Below, piece by piece: positions 11,952-24,434 of a stretch of 64,000 nucleotides of DNA (its first letter is position 1; each line of letters starts with the position of its first letter). Below the pieces are notes generated by a model. It worked only from the letters and a program-made list of their open reading frames with translations. It was not told the DNA's origin and ran no database searches. This stretch comes from Plantago major (lineage: Eukaryota; Streptophyta; Magnoliopsida; Lamiales; Plantaginaceae). The translations under genes were made by a program, and so were the position numbers. The stretch lies in the NCBI GenBank assembly GCA_026545765.1, contig CM048839.1, forward strand, positions 42,082,677 through 42,146,676, read 5' to 3'.

Positions 11952-13329
11952 ATCTTACTCTCAACAGACATATACATACAAATTGATTTTGTACATATGT
12001 ATATGTGCAAATGCAGATAGGCATGGGTAAAATTCGTTTTGCATTAAATGCTTAGTAGGCCACATCTATGTTTTTATAGTCCACTATTTTAGTGAGAATT
12101 GATCTCGTCTGTTAAGATCAAACGCCCATGTCATCAAGGGTCACGATTGCTTCTTCTGCAATGATCACAATCAATAATCCACTTCTGGTGATTGCTATGC
12201 GCAATCCTGGCTTTCATCCATCGTTCTTGCTCTTGTTTATACTCACGAGCGAGTTGTTTCTCGATGGCTTTATAGCCAATGCCATTTCGAGCACCTGGTG
12301 CTGTCTGAGTTCTCCTCTCAGCAGCTTTGCTAATCTCTGGAACGTCTTTCTTTCCAGAAAACGTGATGTTGGAAAATTTGCCTGCTCATGCAATTTTTCC
12401 TTTCTGAGAGACATAGCACTGTGGGTGATTACACTTTTCAGTGTTATGTTTCTTTACTAAACATTCAAGCTTTTCTTTTGGACTTGTTTTTCCCACAAAG
12501 GTTTGGTCGCGACTGCCTTTCCTTAGTCAACAACCTTAGCTTTCTGACCAATGTTGTAGGTTATTTGAGAACCATCTTGTTGAGCACTAACAAATGTTAT
12601 TCTTTCGTCACTCTTATTCAGAGTAGTAGAACTATTTGTTTGTGTGTTCAGCCCAAGTCCTCCCTTTTCTGAAGGATCTCTTAAATAAGAGTGTACTTCA
12701 GTAAGAGTATCACTAGCTTTGGCATAGGATTGAAAAGATAGTTCTTTCTTTTTGAGTTCCTCATTTTCAGAAAAAAAGTTTTTGTTTTCCTTTTGGAGTA
12801 TATCCATTGCCTTTCTGTGTGACTTCTCCGTCTCAGATATCTGTGCTTTGAGAAATGCATTTTCAACATCTTTTTTCTCAGATATATTGAGTAATTGTGA
12901 ATTTTCCTTCTCAAGAGAATTCTTTTCTTCTTCAAAAATGTCGGCTCTAGCTCAGACCATTTGAAATTCTCTTTTGTAGAGATCAAGTTCTCTTCTGAAA
13001 TATTCTAAATCTCTGATTTCTTCCTCATCACTCTTATAATTTATGAATTGAGAAATGTTGGTTACCTCGTCAGCCATCAGGCAAGGCTCAATGTTGGAGC
13101 AATCTGGATAGATTTCCTCAACAACCCCACATAATTCCCTTTTCTTTTGACCAAAGTCAACCAATTCATGAGTGATGCCACATAATTATGGAGAAGGTAG
13201 TTTGGAGTCATCTGAGTCTTCTTCCTCAGATTCTGACTCAATATCAAGAGCATCCAGTTGGATTTGAATCTTTTTCCTTTCTTCAGTGAGCATAGCTCTC
13301 TGACCTCTCTTGAAGTTTCTTCTATCTTT

Positions 13330-14966
13330 CTTGTCACCTGTCTTTAGCTTATTGAAAACATGGCAGTCTCTTTTAAAATGACCAGGTTTCTGACAATAGA
13401 AACAGATATCGTTTCCGATTTCTGCTTCCTAAATACTAGATGCTTCTTTGGCCGCTTGTTGAGGGAGCAAAATTTTTTGGTACACTATAATGTTCTGATT
13501 GCCACTTTAGATTACGCTACATCGACATCGTCCAATTTGGGTACACTTTAATAACAACCCGTCCAATTGAGTTACGATTTTTAATTTTCTGGCCAGTCGT
13601 ACAATTTTCCAGCCAATTGACCCTATTTTGACTATTCTCGGACATGTGTCACTCCCAGATTAAATCTGGGTTCAAAATTTTTTAAAAAAAAGGAAAAAAA
13701 ATTTAAAAATTATAAAAAAAAACATTTAAAATTAGAAAAAACATATTTCCAAATAAAAAAAAGAAAAATTAAAAAAAATTTTCGAAATTACTGTACTCCA
13801 ACGGAAAAGAAAAAACCCAGATTTAAATTTCGGAAAATTTCAAAATTATTTTTTTTATTGTTCTTTTTTTATTTGGAAATATATTTTTTCTAATTTTAAT
13901 TTTTTTTTATAATTTTTAAAATTGTTTTTCCTTTTTTTTTAAATTTTGAACCCAGATTTAATCTGAGAGTGACACATGTCCGAGAATAGTCAAAATAAGG
14001 TCAATTAATGGAAAAATTGAAAATTTTGCCTCAGTGAGCTTGTAATTGCATATTTTTGTACTGGTGATAGTTTCAGCCTAGATGCTTTTTCAGCTTCTCT
14101 TTGGCTTTTCTTCTCTCAATCTCCCGACTAACATATTTTCTCATTTGCTTTACAGCAAGAGCATCTTCCTCAGTCATTTCCTTGGTATCCTTCTTTTCAG
14201 AAGTTACCTTGTGTTACTAAAGCAACATTGAGAACTTTCTCAGCAATTATTTGTTCTCTCTGAGTAGTTTCATAGCTGACAGTAGCTAAGTGGGAAAAGA
14301 GTTCTACTGGAGTGATATTTGGCATTCCTTGGTTGAAATAAAAATACTGAGTATGTTCCCAGTTTTGATTCAAGCTTCTCACGATAGTCTTAACCTTTTC
14401 AGAGTTAGAGTATCTCTCACTTTCACCAAGTGCAGCCATTTCACTCATCAGTGTTCTAAATCGGAAATCTAGTTCTTCAAGAGTCTCTGTGGGACCTTGT
14501 TTAAAGTTTTGGAATTTAAGCTTCAAAACTTCGAACTTATTTTCCTTTGTTTTCTCGGTAAGCATGATTTCTTCAATCGGTTGCCACTTTCGATTTTGCA
14601 CCCAGTTTACCTTGTATGTGCTCTGAGTGGACGATATCGATATTGCAAGTTGACCATCTAGTCGATTTCTCTTGGCATCTTCCGTTGTCCGAGCTCTCTA
14701 GCTTTGGCTCATAAACAACTTGACAAGATGGGTCTTCCACCGTTGGCCTTTTTTTGTGAGGAACCACCACTTGGTTCTTCATCAGTGGGAACTCTGTCTC
14801 TACCATTAGAAACCTCCATGACCTGCTTGAGTTGTTGAATGACTATGGGGCCATTCTTTATTACTTCGATCATTTCGTCACTGATGGCTTCTAGGTGGAG
14901 CATCATGTTGTTCTTCCATTCCTCATAGTTCTCTGCCTTGAGAATTGGAGCGTCACTTAAAGACAT
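13330..14966 (-). pseudogene. gag region of Copia element A (fossil)
   Basis: The N-terminal part resembles Copia gag (UBN2-type): APILKAENYEEWKNNMMLHL near 14955, then ETLEELDFRFRTLMSEM near 14490-14440. The zinc knuckle CFYCQKPGHFKRDC lies at about 13360-13405. An approximately 560-bp MITE separates these parts. Gag would form the virus-like particle and the knuckle would bind RNA. The region is broken and is treated as a fossil. Confidence 0.85.
13467..14029. mobile_element. Long-inverted-repeat MITE inside gag of element A
   Basis: The two arms are inverted copies. GAGCAAAATTTT at the left is matched by AAAATTTTGCCTC at the right. Inside, TTGACTATTCTCGGACATGTG and CACATGTCCGAGAATAGTC pair, as do the adjacent CCCAGATTAAATCTGGG/CCCAGATTTAATCTG stretches. 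The middle is an A-rich then T-rich run that is also self-complementary, so the whole piece could form a roughly 250-bp hairpin. No clean target duplication was resolved; superfamily unknown. Confidence 0.8.
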
Positions 14967-15084
14967 CCTGCAGCAAACACACTAAACAGACAAAACAAGT
15001 GTAGGTGAAAAGCAGTTAGTGGGCACTTATCTGGGATCTAGGTTCAGTGCAGAAGGCTTGGGAACCTCCCGCTCTGATACCACT

Positions 15085-16660
15085 TGTTGGTCCAGATAAC
15101 GGCAAAGGAAAAGACTAGAGGAGGGGGGGGGGGTGAATAGTCTTTTACAACTTTTGTCGATAAACACAATTTCTCAGAAATCTGTGAAGATATCTGATAC
15201 TTAATTTCAGAGAGCGGAAGACTTTTCTGTGATAAGTGCACATGCTCAGCAAGATATAAGTGTGTAAATACTCAGCAAGGTAAATAAAGCAAGTAATAAG
15301 TTGGAGAAAGTAAATAACACAGATCTTTATAGTGGTATCTGAGGGTGGCATAATCCCTCAACTAATCCACTCGCCCTTTCTCAGGACTTGAAATTCACTA
15401 AGATAGATATTGAGTTCTCCTTTCAATAAACCTATCCCTTGATTTTCTTTTACACTAGGTTCCCAACCAAGTGTTCCCCCTGAGCCCCGGCTTTCTCAGC
15501 CAAGTTCTTCCTGTACTCAAAAACCTTTGAGCTATTCTTTAGTTTCCCAAACTAAGTACTTCCTATGCTCAGTAACCTTGGAATTATTCCTTAATTTCCC
15601 AAACTAAATACTTCCTGTACTCCACGCCGTGTATGGTGTTGGTTAACGTAGTTTGTCAGGTGAGTAGTCTTAATAACTTTCTCAGTTATGTAGGAATACT
15701 CTATAGAACAAGAATCACTTAACACACTTCACAATGTGTGGTGATATGTTCTTTACTGATCCAAGTCTATGTTAAATGTTCTGGAGAATGAAACTTAGAT
15801 ACTTGTTCTTTTGATTCAACTCCATCATAGATAGCAATGCTTGTTAAGGATTAGGACACTTAGAACTTTCGTGCTACTTAGAATTCAAGAGCTTAGTCGC
15901 AACTGTAAGCTAAAGAGTAAGTAGGTTGAAGGCTTATATGCTTGAATGAACAAGTTCGTTCTGTGTGGTCAGAGTGTAAGTTCTTGGTGTGTGTTTCAAG
16001 CATTCTAAGTGTTGATATTTATAGTTGAAAATCATACCGTTTGAATAGTATCCGTTAGGCTTAATGAAATTCAAACTATTGAAATCTGTAAATAGTACTG
16101 CAGAAGACGTTGTCTCTTTTCAGAGATTTCCTCTTTTGTTCAGATGTCTCTGTCTGCGCATTTATTGCATTGTACTATTTTTGTCCTGTAGTGCCAACGG
16201 AACTATGCACGCTTTCTGAAGCATTGCATGTCCCTTTCCAGAGACCTTCACATCTCCAGCTACCTGTTGAAACATTATTTCCCAGAAACAAAGTTTTGTC
16301 CAAGGTATCTGAGAGTAGGTATCCGTGGGCACTTTTCCTCGTTCAGAAACCTTGTGTTCTCAGATATCTTTTGCAAAACTTGTTTATTGAAAAATACTTG
16401 TTTATTCAAGATATCTAGACATAGGTATCTGATGAGACCAATTTCCTTTGTCTTTAGCAATCTTGTGCAGTCTTCAAATCTTCAAATTCGTTGAACTCTC
16501 CTGCCGGATGCCTTCTTCTTGGTCTTCTTCAAAGATATAAAAATTACATTCAGAGACCTAACATCCTATACATGATTTGCTAGACTAATATACTGAGTAA
16601 TTTTCCTCTTTTACAGTGTTCAAGTGAACCAAGAGTACTAACCACCTTTCTGAGCTAAGA
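15085..16660 (-). repeat. 5' LTR of Copia element A
   Basis: The inner end is sharp: the minus strand reads CCAACA at 15085-15090, followed by a short spacer and the tRNA-Met primer site. A TATA-like ACTATAAATATC on the minus strand near 16015-16026 marks the likely promoter. The outer boundary is placed at about 16600-16665 because Copia B integrase coding resumes at about 16665; the exact base was not resolved. A run of 13 G at about 15122-15134 lies in the inner part. No second copy is present in the window, so its age cannot be judged from LTR divergence. Confidence 0.75.
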
Positions 16661-17135
16661 TAAGTCATTAGGTTGCTGATCAAAATCTAAACAGATATTC
16701 TTTACATCATCCACAATTGTAACAAAATATCTATGTCCATTCAGTGAAATAGTAGAATAAGGACCCCAAACTTCCAAGTGTATTAATTGAAAAAGTTTCT
16801 GAGTTACAGAAGAGCTAATAGGAAATTATAGCTTTCCTTGTTTTGCCTCTAGGCAAACTGTACAATCAAAATGAACTACACTAGGTATATGCCTACAGTT
16901 GAGGAGCTACATCCTTTGTAGTGATGGATGACCTAGCCTAGCATGCCACAACTGAGTAAGAGTAGGCTTTACAGTAGTGTGAACATTTGATAGAAAAGCT
17001 TTATTAACAGTACAAGAGCTAGATAATGACTTGAGGTCTCTATTGAAAGCATGTAAATGTGGAATGTCACTAATGAGAAGCACATATAGTGACTTTATCT
17101 TTCTAGCGAGCCTAATCCTTATCTTTGAAGAAATC

Positions 17136-18461
17136 TGATGTGACAATGAAATGTGCGATATAGCATACATTTAGACCCTCGTTTTTGCCCTAGATGCAAT
17201 ATTTGTATCGTTTTATGGTCAATTATCAACTTTGCGTATTTTATGTAGGTCATGATCGCATTTTTGAGGATTTGCACGATTTCAGGAACCAAAACGGCAT
17301 AATTGTATCAAATCGGGACAAGGAAGCGAATATGCCGGATTGCCCATTGTACGGAGTTCGAGGAGTCAAAAAATGTCATGCGACCAACCGATGCGAAGAT
17401 AATTGAAGATGCACCAACTTTGTAGAAGACCACTTTTCGAGGAAACGAAGTTACGAAGACCGAAATTGAAGAACGAAGAAAATAGATTCGAAGCTGTAGC
17501 AATCGAAGATTGTGGTCCACAGGGGACCGCAGAAGGCCTCACTGCGGTCCACAGGTGACCGCAGTGAAGGTTCTGAAACCTTCTGGGCTGATTCTCCTAG
17601 CCTGTCAGGCTAGAGCCCTCCTTCCGAAACTTTCCGTATTGAACAATAGCGGTTTGAGCTCGAGATTTCACCTATAAATAAGACCTCAGGGGTCTCATAA
17701 TTCTACACAGCTCACAAAGCAGCTCTCCTAAGAGAGAACCAGTCCTCGGGGAAGTGAAACCCCAAAATCGTTGGCCGTTAGGCACCCAGAAGGAGGAAAC
17801 CCTAGAAGCAGCGGCACGAAAACATCAGAGACTAAGCTTCTTATTCCTTTCTTCTTAGATTTTCGATTTCTGTTCTAGATTACTATGAGTAGCTAACTTC
17901 CTTTTGTAAAGGCGAACTGCCGTAACTCTGCTTTTGCTACTTCTTTACATACCATGATATGTTAATGGAATAGTTATTTGACGTAAATCGTGGTTATACA
18001 ACTCTATACATCCTTTGTGGTGCGATGTTCTGCTGAGTGACACAGTAGTTTCATTGAACTGAGTAGGGGTACTCGTGCCGACTGCGCCTTGAGCACCATA
18101 GTATTATACCCTGCTGTCGTTAGAGGTAATCACGTAGGATTTTAACTAGGAAGTTGAGAGTAGCATAGCAGAGGGAGGTTGGGGAACCTTTACGCCTGTT
18201 CATTATTGATTTACAACAAAGCAATATAAGGTTTATTGCAAATTAATTATTCTGTCTGAGATTAATCTCTTTACTTTTCTGCATTCAATTAGAAACGTTA
18301 TTTGCTTGTTCCTATGCTAAGTGTCCGTGGAGAACGACATCCCGAGTCAACTTTCTGCTATAACTGTGGATTTGAGGACTTTCGACTTATAAATTTAATC
18401 TTGATTGTGTTCAGGGATTACAGGTTCTACAACGGAAAACGAAATCTCTGAGTGCACATCA
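17136..18461 (+). repeat. Left LTR of element C
   Basis: 1326 bp, beginning TGATGTGACAATG and ending GCACATCA. A TATA-like CTATAAATAAGACC near 17671-17684 lies about midway and probably marks U3/R. A GC-containing stretch (GGACCGCAG repeats near 17522-17570) is shared with the right LTR. Confidence 0.9.
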
Positions 18462-20668
18462 AAATTTGGCGCCGCTGCCGGGGACACTTGACGGCTCAAA
18501 CAAGTTTCGATCATTACCGCTATATGCCAGAAGAATGGAGTTCCTACTAGTGAGTCAGGATTCGCTAGACTCATAGAACCTTTTGATGGAGACAAAACTA
18601 TCCACCTCCTTGAGATGCACGAGAAGACTGCCAAGGCCGAACTTAGGAGAAGAGGAGTAGAGGATCAGCTGCAAGGAGCTTTTGACATGAATTCGTTCAA
18701 CGAATTTGTGAACAACTATCAGATGGAGAGTCAAGGGAGTGCACAAAGGCGAGATGAGATGAACGGAATGGGCCGGAGGTCGGAGTGGAACAATCATGTT
18801 ACCCACCTACACCTTTATGAGTAGATCTCTTTCCGGCAGGAGAACATTGACGGGTATGGTCACTATGAGTATCCACCTTACTATCCACCACCACAGCTCT
18901 ATCCACCACCCGATGTCGATCCATCGCTATACTACCAAGGCTATCAAGGATTTTATCCTCCATCGTCTCCTGGAGGATCCTCATCTTGAAGCACCATCTG
19001 GATTGGAAGAAGCAGCATCGAGAGGGGAGTATCTTTTCTTTTTCTCTTTAGTTTCCTAGTTTTCTATCTACTCTTAGCTAGGTTTGGGGGATGAATTTGA
19101 TTTGATTGCTACCAGCTTAACTATTTAGTCTGTAATAACTTTAAATAATCGCACTTAGTAATTTGCATTTAAGTTATGTTTTACCCTTATCTGTTACGTC
19201 TAAGATTTTTTACCCGTTGAAAAATGTTTTGATCTGTGGGAGAGTACTGAGTGTGAGCCATAACTAAGATGAGGGGCTGTGGATTTGTTTTCTCACTTTG
19301 CTGCTTGCTGAATATATGCTCTGACCGAATCCGACCATGCTACTTTGATGGGTGAGTCTACTTGCTACTCTAATTGAAGTCATGTGTGCAACCGTGTGAA
19401 CACTGCTACTCTTGAGTCTTTATTTGTCAGTAGCTTGAATATGATTAGTGGTACTCACCTTTCTGAATCCTTTTCTATACCTTCCGCTAACCCCGCTGAA
19501 AGCTTTTTTAAGCCCTTATGAAACTCCACCATATATCCTATACTTGCTTTACTAAAGTGGTGACAGCAACCTACCGCCAAGCTTGAACGAAGAAACAAAG
19601 CAACGAGTTCCAAAGAATGAAGGAGAATCATGTTTTGATCATGATCGAGAATTGGTTTGGGAGAAAGAAGAGAAGAAAACCCTGACCCTGGTTCAAGAAA
19701 TTGGTTTGGGGGAGAAGTGGAAGATGATCATCATCGAAAGGTAACCTTGTTGGCCCTATTGTTTATTACCGGTGCTAAAAATCAATAGCTCTTTCTCCAG
19801 AAAAAATAGAAAAGAAAATACCGAAAAAAGCAATGGTACAAAAGCCTCGGAGTGGATTTGTGGTCCTTGTGATCACCATTTTTGTGTTAGGCATGTTACA
19901 GATACTACCCACATACCGGCGTGGCCCTAAAAAGCTATATGTCCGTGAGGTTTGATGGCATGTATACCAAACCAGCACACACAAAAGTGCGGAATTCGGT
20001 AAAACAGACACTACCAAAAAATGTAGATACTAAAAGAGCCCAATGATGGCCAACCAAAAGCATACGAGTCAGTAAAACGACTGCAAAAAATAGTATGCCA
20101 AAAAGAAAAAGAAGAAAAAATAAAGGAGTAAGTAGTCTATGTGTGAAGCAACCGATTGAGAAGTTACGATGATAGAAGAGAAGTTGAAGATTTGTCATTA
20201 CGAGAAGACGAAGTCGAAGAAAGGAACTCGGTGTCCGGAAGGATAAGTCCCCCCTGAATTACCCTTTATTATAACTTGTTATCTTTTAATGATACTTGGC
20301 CTTTCACTCTATATATTATCCTACTTGATTTACTTAGCAAGACAACCTGAGTACTACTTTGATTTGTGCCTTGACTTTTGGGAGCAGGATTGCATAACAT
20401 TACTGCGAGGTAATAATTTTGAAGTACACCTATAAGGACATTGGGTTACACTTGTAACCGCTAGTTGTAATGAGAGATGCTTACTTGTTACTTGTTTGTT
20501 GTGGAGTCATGAAGTTGGAGTCGAAACTAAGCGAGTCAGCAGAGTTTAAAACCCTTAAACTGGTTAGTTGTCTATGTGGTGGTTTATTCATGCTGCTCAT
20601 TTCATGGTCACTTCTTAATTATCATTTTTGCCTTGCTCAAGGATGAACATGAAACTGGTTTGGGGGTG

Positions 20669-21998
20669 TGATGTGACAATGAAATGTGCGATATAGCATA
20701 CTTTTAGACCCTCGTTTTTTTCCCTAGATGAATATGTGTATCGTTTTATGGTTAATTACCAACTTTGCGTGTTTTATGTAGGTCATGATAGCGTTTTTGA
20801 GGATTTGCACGATTTCAGGCACCAAAACGGCATAATTGTGCCAAATCGGGACAAGGAAGCGAATACGCCGGATTGACCGTTGCAAGGAGTTCGAGGAGTT
20901 AAAACATGTCATGCGACCAACCGATGCGAAGATAATTGAAGATGCAACAACTTTGTAAAAGACCACTTTTCGAGGAAACGAAGTTACGAAGCCCAAAATT
21001 GAAGGACGAAGAAAACAGATTCGAAGCTGCAGCAATCGAAAACTGCAGTCCACAGGGGACCGCAGAAGGCCTCATTGCGGTCCATAGGCGACCGACCGCA
21101 GTGAAGGTTCTGAAACCTTCTGGGCTGATTCTCCTGGCCTGTCAGGCTAGAGCCCGCCTTCCTAAACCTTCCTTATTGAACAATGGCGGTTTGAGCTTGA
21201 CATTTCACCTATAAATAAGACCTCAGGGGTTTCATAATTCTACACAGCTCACAAGCAGCTCTCATGAGAGAGAACCAGTCATCGGGGGAGTGAAACCCCA
21301 AAACCGTTGGCCGTCAAGCACCCAGAAGGAGGAAACCCTAGAAGCAGCAACACAAAGACATCAGAGACTAAGCTCCTTCTTCCTTTCTTCTTAGATTTTC
21401 GATTTCTGTTCTAGATTACTATGAGTAGCTAACTTTCTTTTGTAAAGGCGAACCTCCGTAACTCTGCTTTTGCTACTTCTTTACATAACGTGATATGTTA
21501 ATGGAATAGTTATTTGATGTAAATCGTGGTTATACAACTCTATACATCCTTTGTGGTGTGATGTTCTGCTGAGTGACACGGTAGTTTCATTGAACTGAGT
21601 AGGGGTACTCGTGCCGACTGCGTCTTGAGCACCATAGTATTATGCCCTGCTGTCGTTACAGGTAATCACGTAGGATTTTAACTAGGAAGTTGGGAGTAGC
21701 ATAGCAGAGGGAGGTTGGGGAACCTTTACACCTGTTCATTATTGATTTACTACAAAACAATTTAGGGTTTATTGCAATTCAATTATTCTGTCTGAGAATA
21801 ATCAGTTTACTTTTCTGCATTCAATTACAAATGTTATTTGCTTGTTCATATGCTAAGTGTCCGTGAAGAACGACATCCCGAGTCAACTTTTTGCTATAAA
21901 CGGTGGATTTGAGGACTTTCGACTTATAAATTTAATCTTGATTGTGTTTAGGGATTACAGGTTCTACAATGGAAAACGAAATCTCTGAGTGCACATCA
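20669..21998 (+). repeat. Right LTR of element C
   Basis: 1330 bp, same ends as the left LTR and in the same orientation, preceded by the polypurine tract and followed by the TSD AAATC. It differs from the left LTR by scattered substitutions and a few small indels. Confidence 0.9.
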
Positions 21999-23734
21999 AA
22001 ATCTCCTGAATAAAACAAGCTTCATTAGTGAGCCAGAAATGATATCTTTTGGCTTGTGTAATTTGAGTAACTGAGATCAAGTTAACTGAGAAAGTAGGTA
22101 CATATAGTACTCTTTCTAAAGTGAGTTGCTCAAATAATTTGATGTTTCCTATCGTGGTTACTTGCATTCTAGCATTGTTAGGTAACTGAACAAATGTATC
22201 AACACAAGAAACATGAGAAGAAAATAGATCAGGTGAACAAACAACATGATCTGTAGCTCCTGAATCAATAATGAAACAACAGACAATTTAATACCGGATG
22301 CACATACAAAATGTGCAGGAAATGAACAATAATTTATACCTCCAATCATGTTGTAACTCATAGCTGGATCCATGCTCTCCTGGTCAGTCATGGTGACATT
22401 TTCAATAGTAGTAGGTGCAGTAATCATGTTATCATCTGATGAGTGAGCTCCTTTCTCCAACAATGTCATGAGCTTATTTATCTTGCTCTTGATGTTATGA
22501 TACTGAGTAGAAGCATCTGAAGAAGAGCTAGTAGCAACTGAGTTAGCATAACGAGCACCTTTAACAAAAGAGTGAGGCATTTTCTTGTTGTTAGTGAACT
22601 TAAAATTTGGTGGAAAACCAATCAACCTATAGAATTTATCAACTGTGTGATTGCTACAACCTCAGTGAGTACACTTAGCACCAAACCTCTCCTTCCTTTT
22701 GACTAGTTGAGTGTTTTGCAAATGATAAGTAGGTGATCATAAGCTTGATGAGTAACATTCCTGGAGTTCCTCTGCCTTTCTTCAGTGAGAATGATTGAAT
22801 AAACTCTCTCCAATGGTGGAAGCTGAGGCATCATGATGATTTTACCACAAATACCATCATATGATTCATTCAATCCCATGAGAAACTGATAAGCCTGATC
22901 AGTATCAACAACCTTAGAAGCATTAGTAAGTGCTTCACATGTACACTTACCACAGCTACATTGAGGAAGAGGCCTATAAGTGTGTAGCTCCTCCCAAATA
23001 CCAGTAAGCTGAGTGAAATACTCATGAATAGAGTGAGCACCTTGAACCAGAGAACTAAGTTCCAATTGAATTTGATAAATGGCACATTATTTGTTTCAGA
23101 GTACCTCATGTTGAGCTTTTCCCAGACAGCCTTAGCTACAGTGTTATGCATGATAGTGCATCTAATTTCTTCAGTGACTGACTTTTGAATCCATGAGAGA
23201 ATCAAATTGTTGACACACAACCAAGGCAGATATGCTACATCATCAAGTGCTGGCCTGTTTTAAGTTCTATCAACAAAACACAGCTTGTTTCTGATTGACA
23301 AAGCCAAAGACATATGTCTCTTCCATGTGATGAAGTTAGATCCCTTGAGAACATTTTTGATTGCTCCAGAAGTTGGAGTATCATGTGCATACAAGTGGTA
23401 AGGGCTATTTGGATAAGTATGATCCACACTTACAGTGCTAGCAGTAGTTGTTGTAGTTGTAGTAGTAGTCATTTTAACAAATAGTTGATGATCTGAAATG
23501 TTTGAGAAAACAGTTATCTATTGTTGTAACAAGTGAAAAATGAATTTAGTGAATGAAATATGAGATTTGATCATATCATTCATCAACTACAAGACATCTG
23601 ATTGAATCTAGCAGTCTATTGAAGAAGAAGAAGAAGAAGAAGAATCACAACAATATCTGCGAATGATAATGAGATTCACACTATGAAATATTGACAGAAA
23701 AAAAACTATGATGAACAAATCAAATCGATATTAT

Positions 23735-23950
23735 GAACTACTGACAGAAGAGTAACTATAACAATGAATGAATCAATGATCAAGTGAATAATGAACTACT
23801 GACAGAGAAGTAACTATAACAATGAATGAATCAATGATCAACTGAATAATGATCAATGAATGATGATCAACAAATGATGATCAGAAGCTCTCAATGATCA
23901 ACGGAATAATGATCAATGAATGATGATCAACAAATGATTATCAGAAGCTC
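23735..23950. repeat. Tandem repeats in the leader of Copia element B
   Basis: Two overlapping short arrays lie between the primer site and gag. One unit of about 57 bp carries CTACTGACAGA.AAGTAACTATAAC. Another of about 60 bp carries AATGATGATCAACAAATGAT and AGAAGCTC. A (GAA)n run at about 23617-23641 lies nearby. Such leader repeats are common in plant Copia elements and have no coding content. Confidence 0.8.
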
Positions 23951-23982
23951 AGGTATAGAGGAACCTGGCTCTGATACCATAT

Positions 23983-24434
23983 TGAAACTTGCGGAAGCCA
24001 TTAGAGAAACTTAAAGAAAATGGTTACTGTTGCAGAGTTGCAGAGAAAATGAGAGTAAATAGAAATGCTCACTTGTATATTGAATGATTTGTGTATGTTA
24101 CAATGTACAGATTACATCATAGTGTTGTGTATTTATAGAACAAAATTGCTATACAAATGCTAACCTAAGCCTTGCTATAGTACGCCTAACAAACTAACTA
24201 ATTCACTATAACAAACTAACTAACTATGCTGCTGCATCATTCACCAGACGCCAAATTTATCCAGCTCATCATTGAGCATCTCAATGCATAACAGAATTGT
24301 TAGATCTTCTGGATTGTTTTGCAGGCTATTGTCAATGCTGCCCTTCTCATTCTTCTGTTCTTTGCAAGTAGTCTGAGATCTTTGAACGATTCACTTCCTC
24401 TAGTAGGCAATACAAATTGCAGTTGTTCTCAACA
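23983..24434 (-). repeat. 5' LTR of Copia element B
   Basis: A 452-bp LTR. On the minus strand it starts TGTTGAGAACAAC (plus end 24434) and finishes AAGTTTCA, followed by AT and the primer site TGGTATCAGAGCC. A TATA-like CTATAAATACAC on the minus strand at about 24125-24137 fits a promoter. The outer flank shows no recognisable partner, because the 3' LTR is missing. Confidence 0.75.

Larger units (their letters stand above)
6681..16662 (-). mobile_element. Copia-type LTR element A (gag plus extra gene, no pol seen), interrupted fossil
   Basis: Minus-strand LTR element. Parts seen: 5' LTR from 15085 to about 16660; tRNA-Met primer site next to it (TGGTATCAGAGC on the minus strand, about 15072-15083); gag at about 13.3-14.97 kb with a CX2CX4HX4C zinc knuckle; a coiled-coil/linker region at 12.1-13.3 kb; then a long extra gene at about 6.77-11.76 kb. 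No protease, integrase, reverse transcriptase or RNase H motif was found between gag and the extra gene, so the copy looks non-autonomous. The 3' LTR is not visible: the CACTA element occupies the left end and the rest would lie beyond it. The right side abuts the integrase region of Copia element B, so A is inserted in B. It is broken in several places and also carries a MITE. Confidence 0.8.
17136..21998 (+). mobile_element. Athila-like Gypsy element C, non-autonomous, nested in Copia B, with perfect 5-bp TSD
   Basis: Two direct LTRs (17136-18461 and 20669-21998, both TGATGTGACAATG...GCACATCA) flank 2.2 kb. The TSD AAATC is present at 17131-17135 and 21999-22003. The primer site TGGCGCCGCTGCCGGGGA (18467-18484) is the type used by Athila/Tat elements, and a purine tract TGGGGGTG (20661-20668) abuts the second LTR. 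The internal region holds only short gag-like pieces (18.48-18.99 kb, one Pro/Tyr-rich) and no pol, so it depended on another element for movement. LTR differences read by eye are around 5%, suggesting an insertion of the order of one to a few million years. It lies in the pre-integrase coding of Copia B. Confidence 0.93.
16663..24434 (-). mobile_element. Copia LTR element B, fossil interrupted by two other elements
   Basis: Minus-strand Copia. Parts: 5' LTR 23983-24434; tRNA-Met primer site 23964-23979; leader with tandem repeats; gag about 22.63-23.47 kb (ITWKRHMSLALSIRNKL); protease active site with DSGATDHV near 22250; pre-integrase part with LYVPTFSVNLISV near 22.1 kb. The pre-integrase region continues at 16.9-17.13 kb (LWHARLGHPS) beyond nested element C, and the integrase start lies at about 16.67-16.8 kb. 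Element A then interrupts it. Reverse transcriptase, RNase H and the 3' LTR are not in the window; they would lie beyond element A. Broken in several places in addition to the two insertions. Confidence 0.85.
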
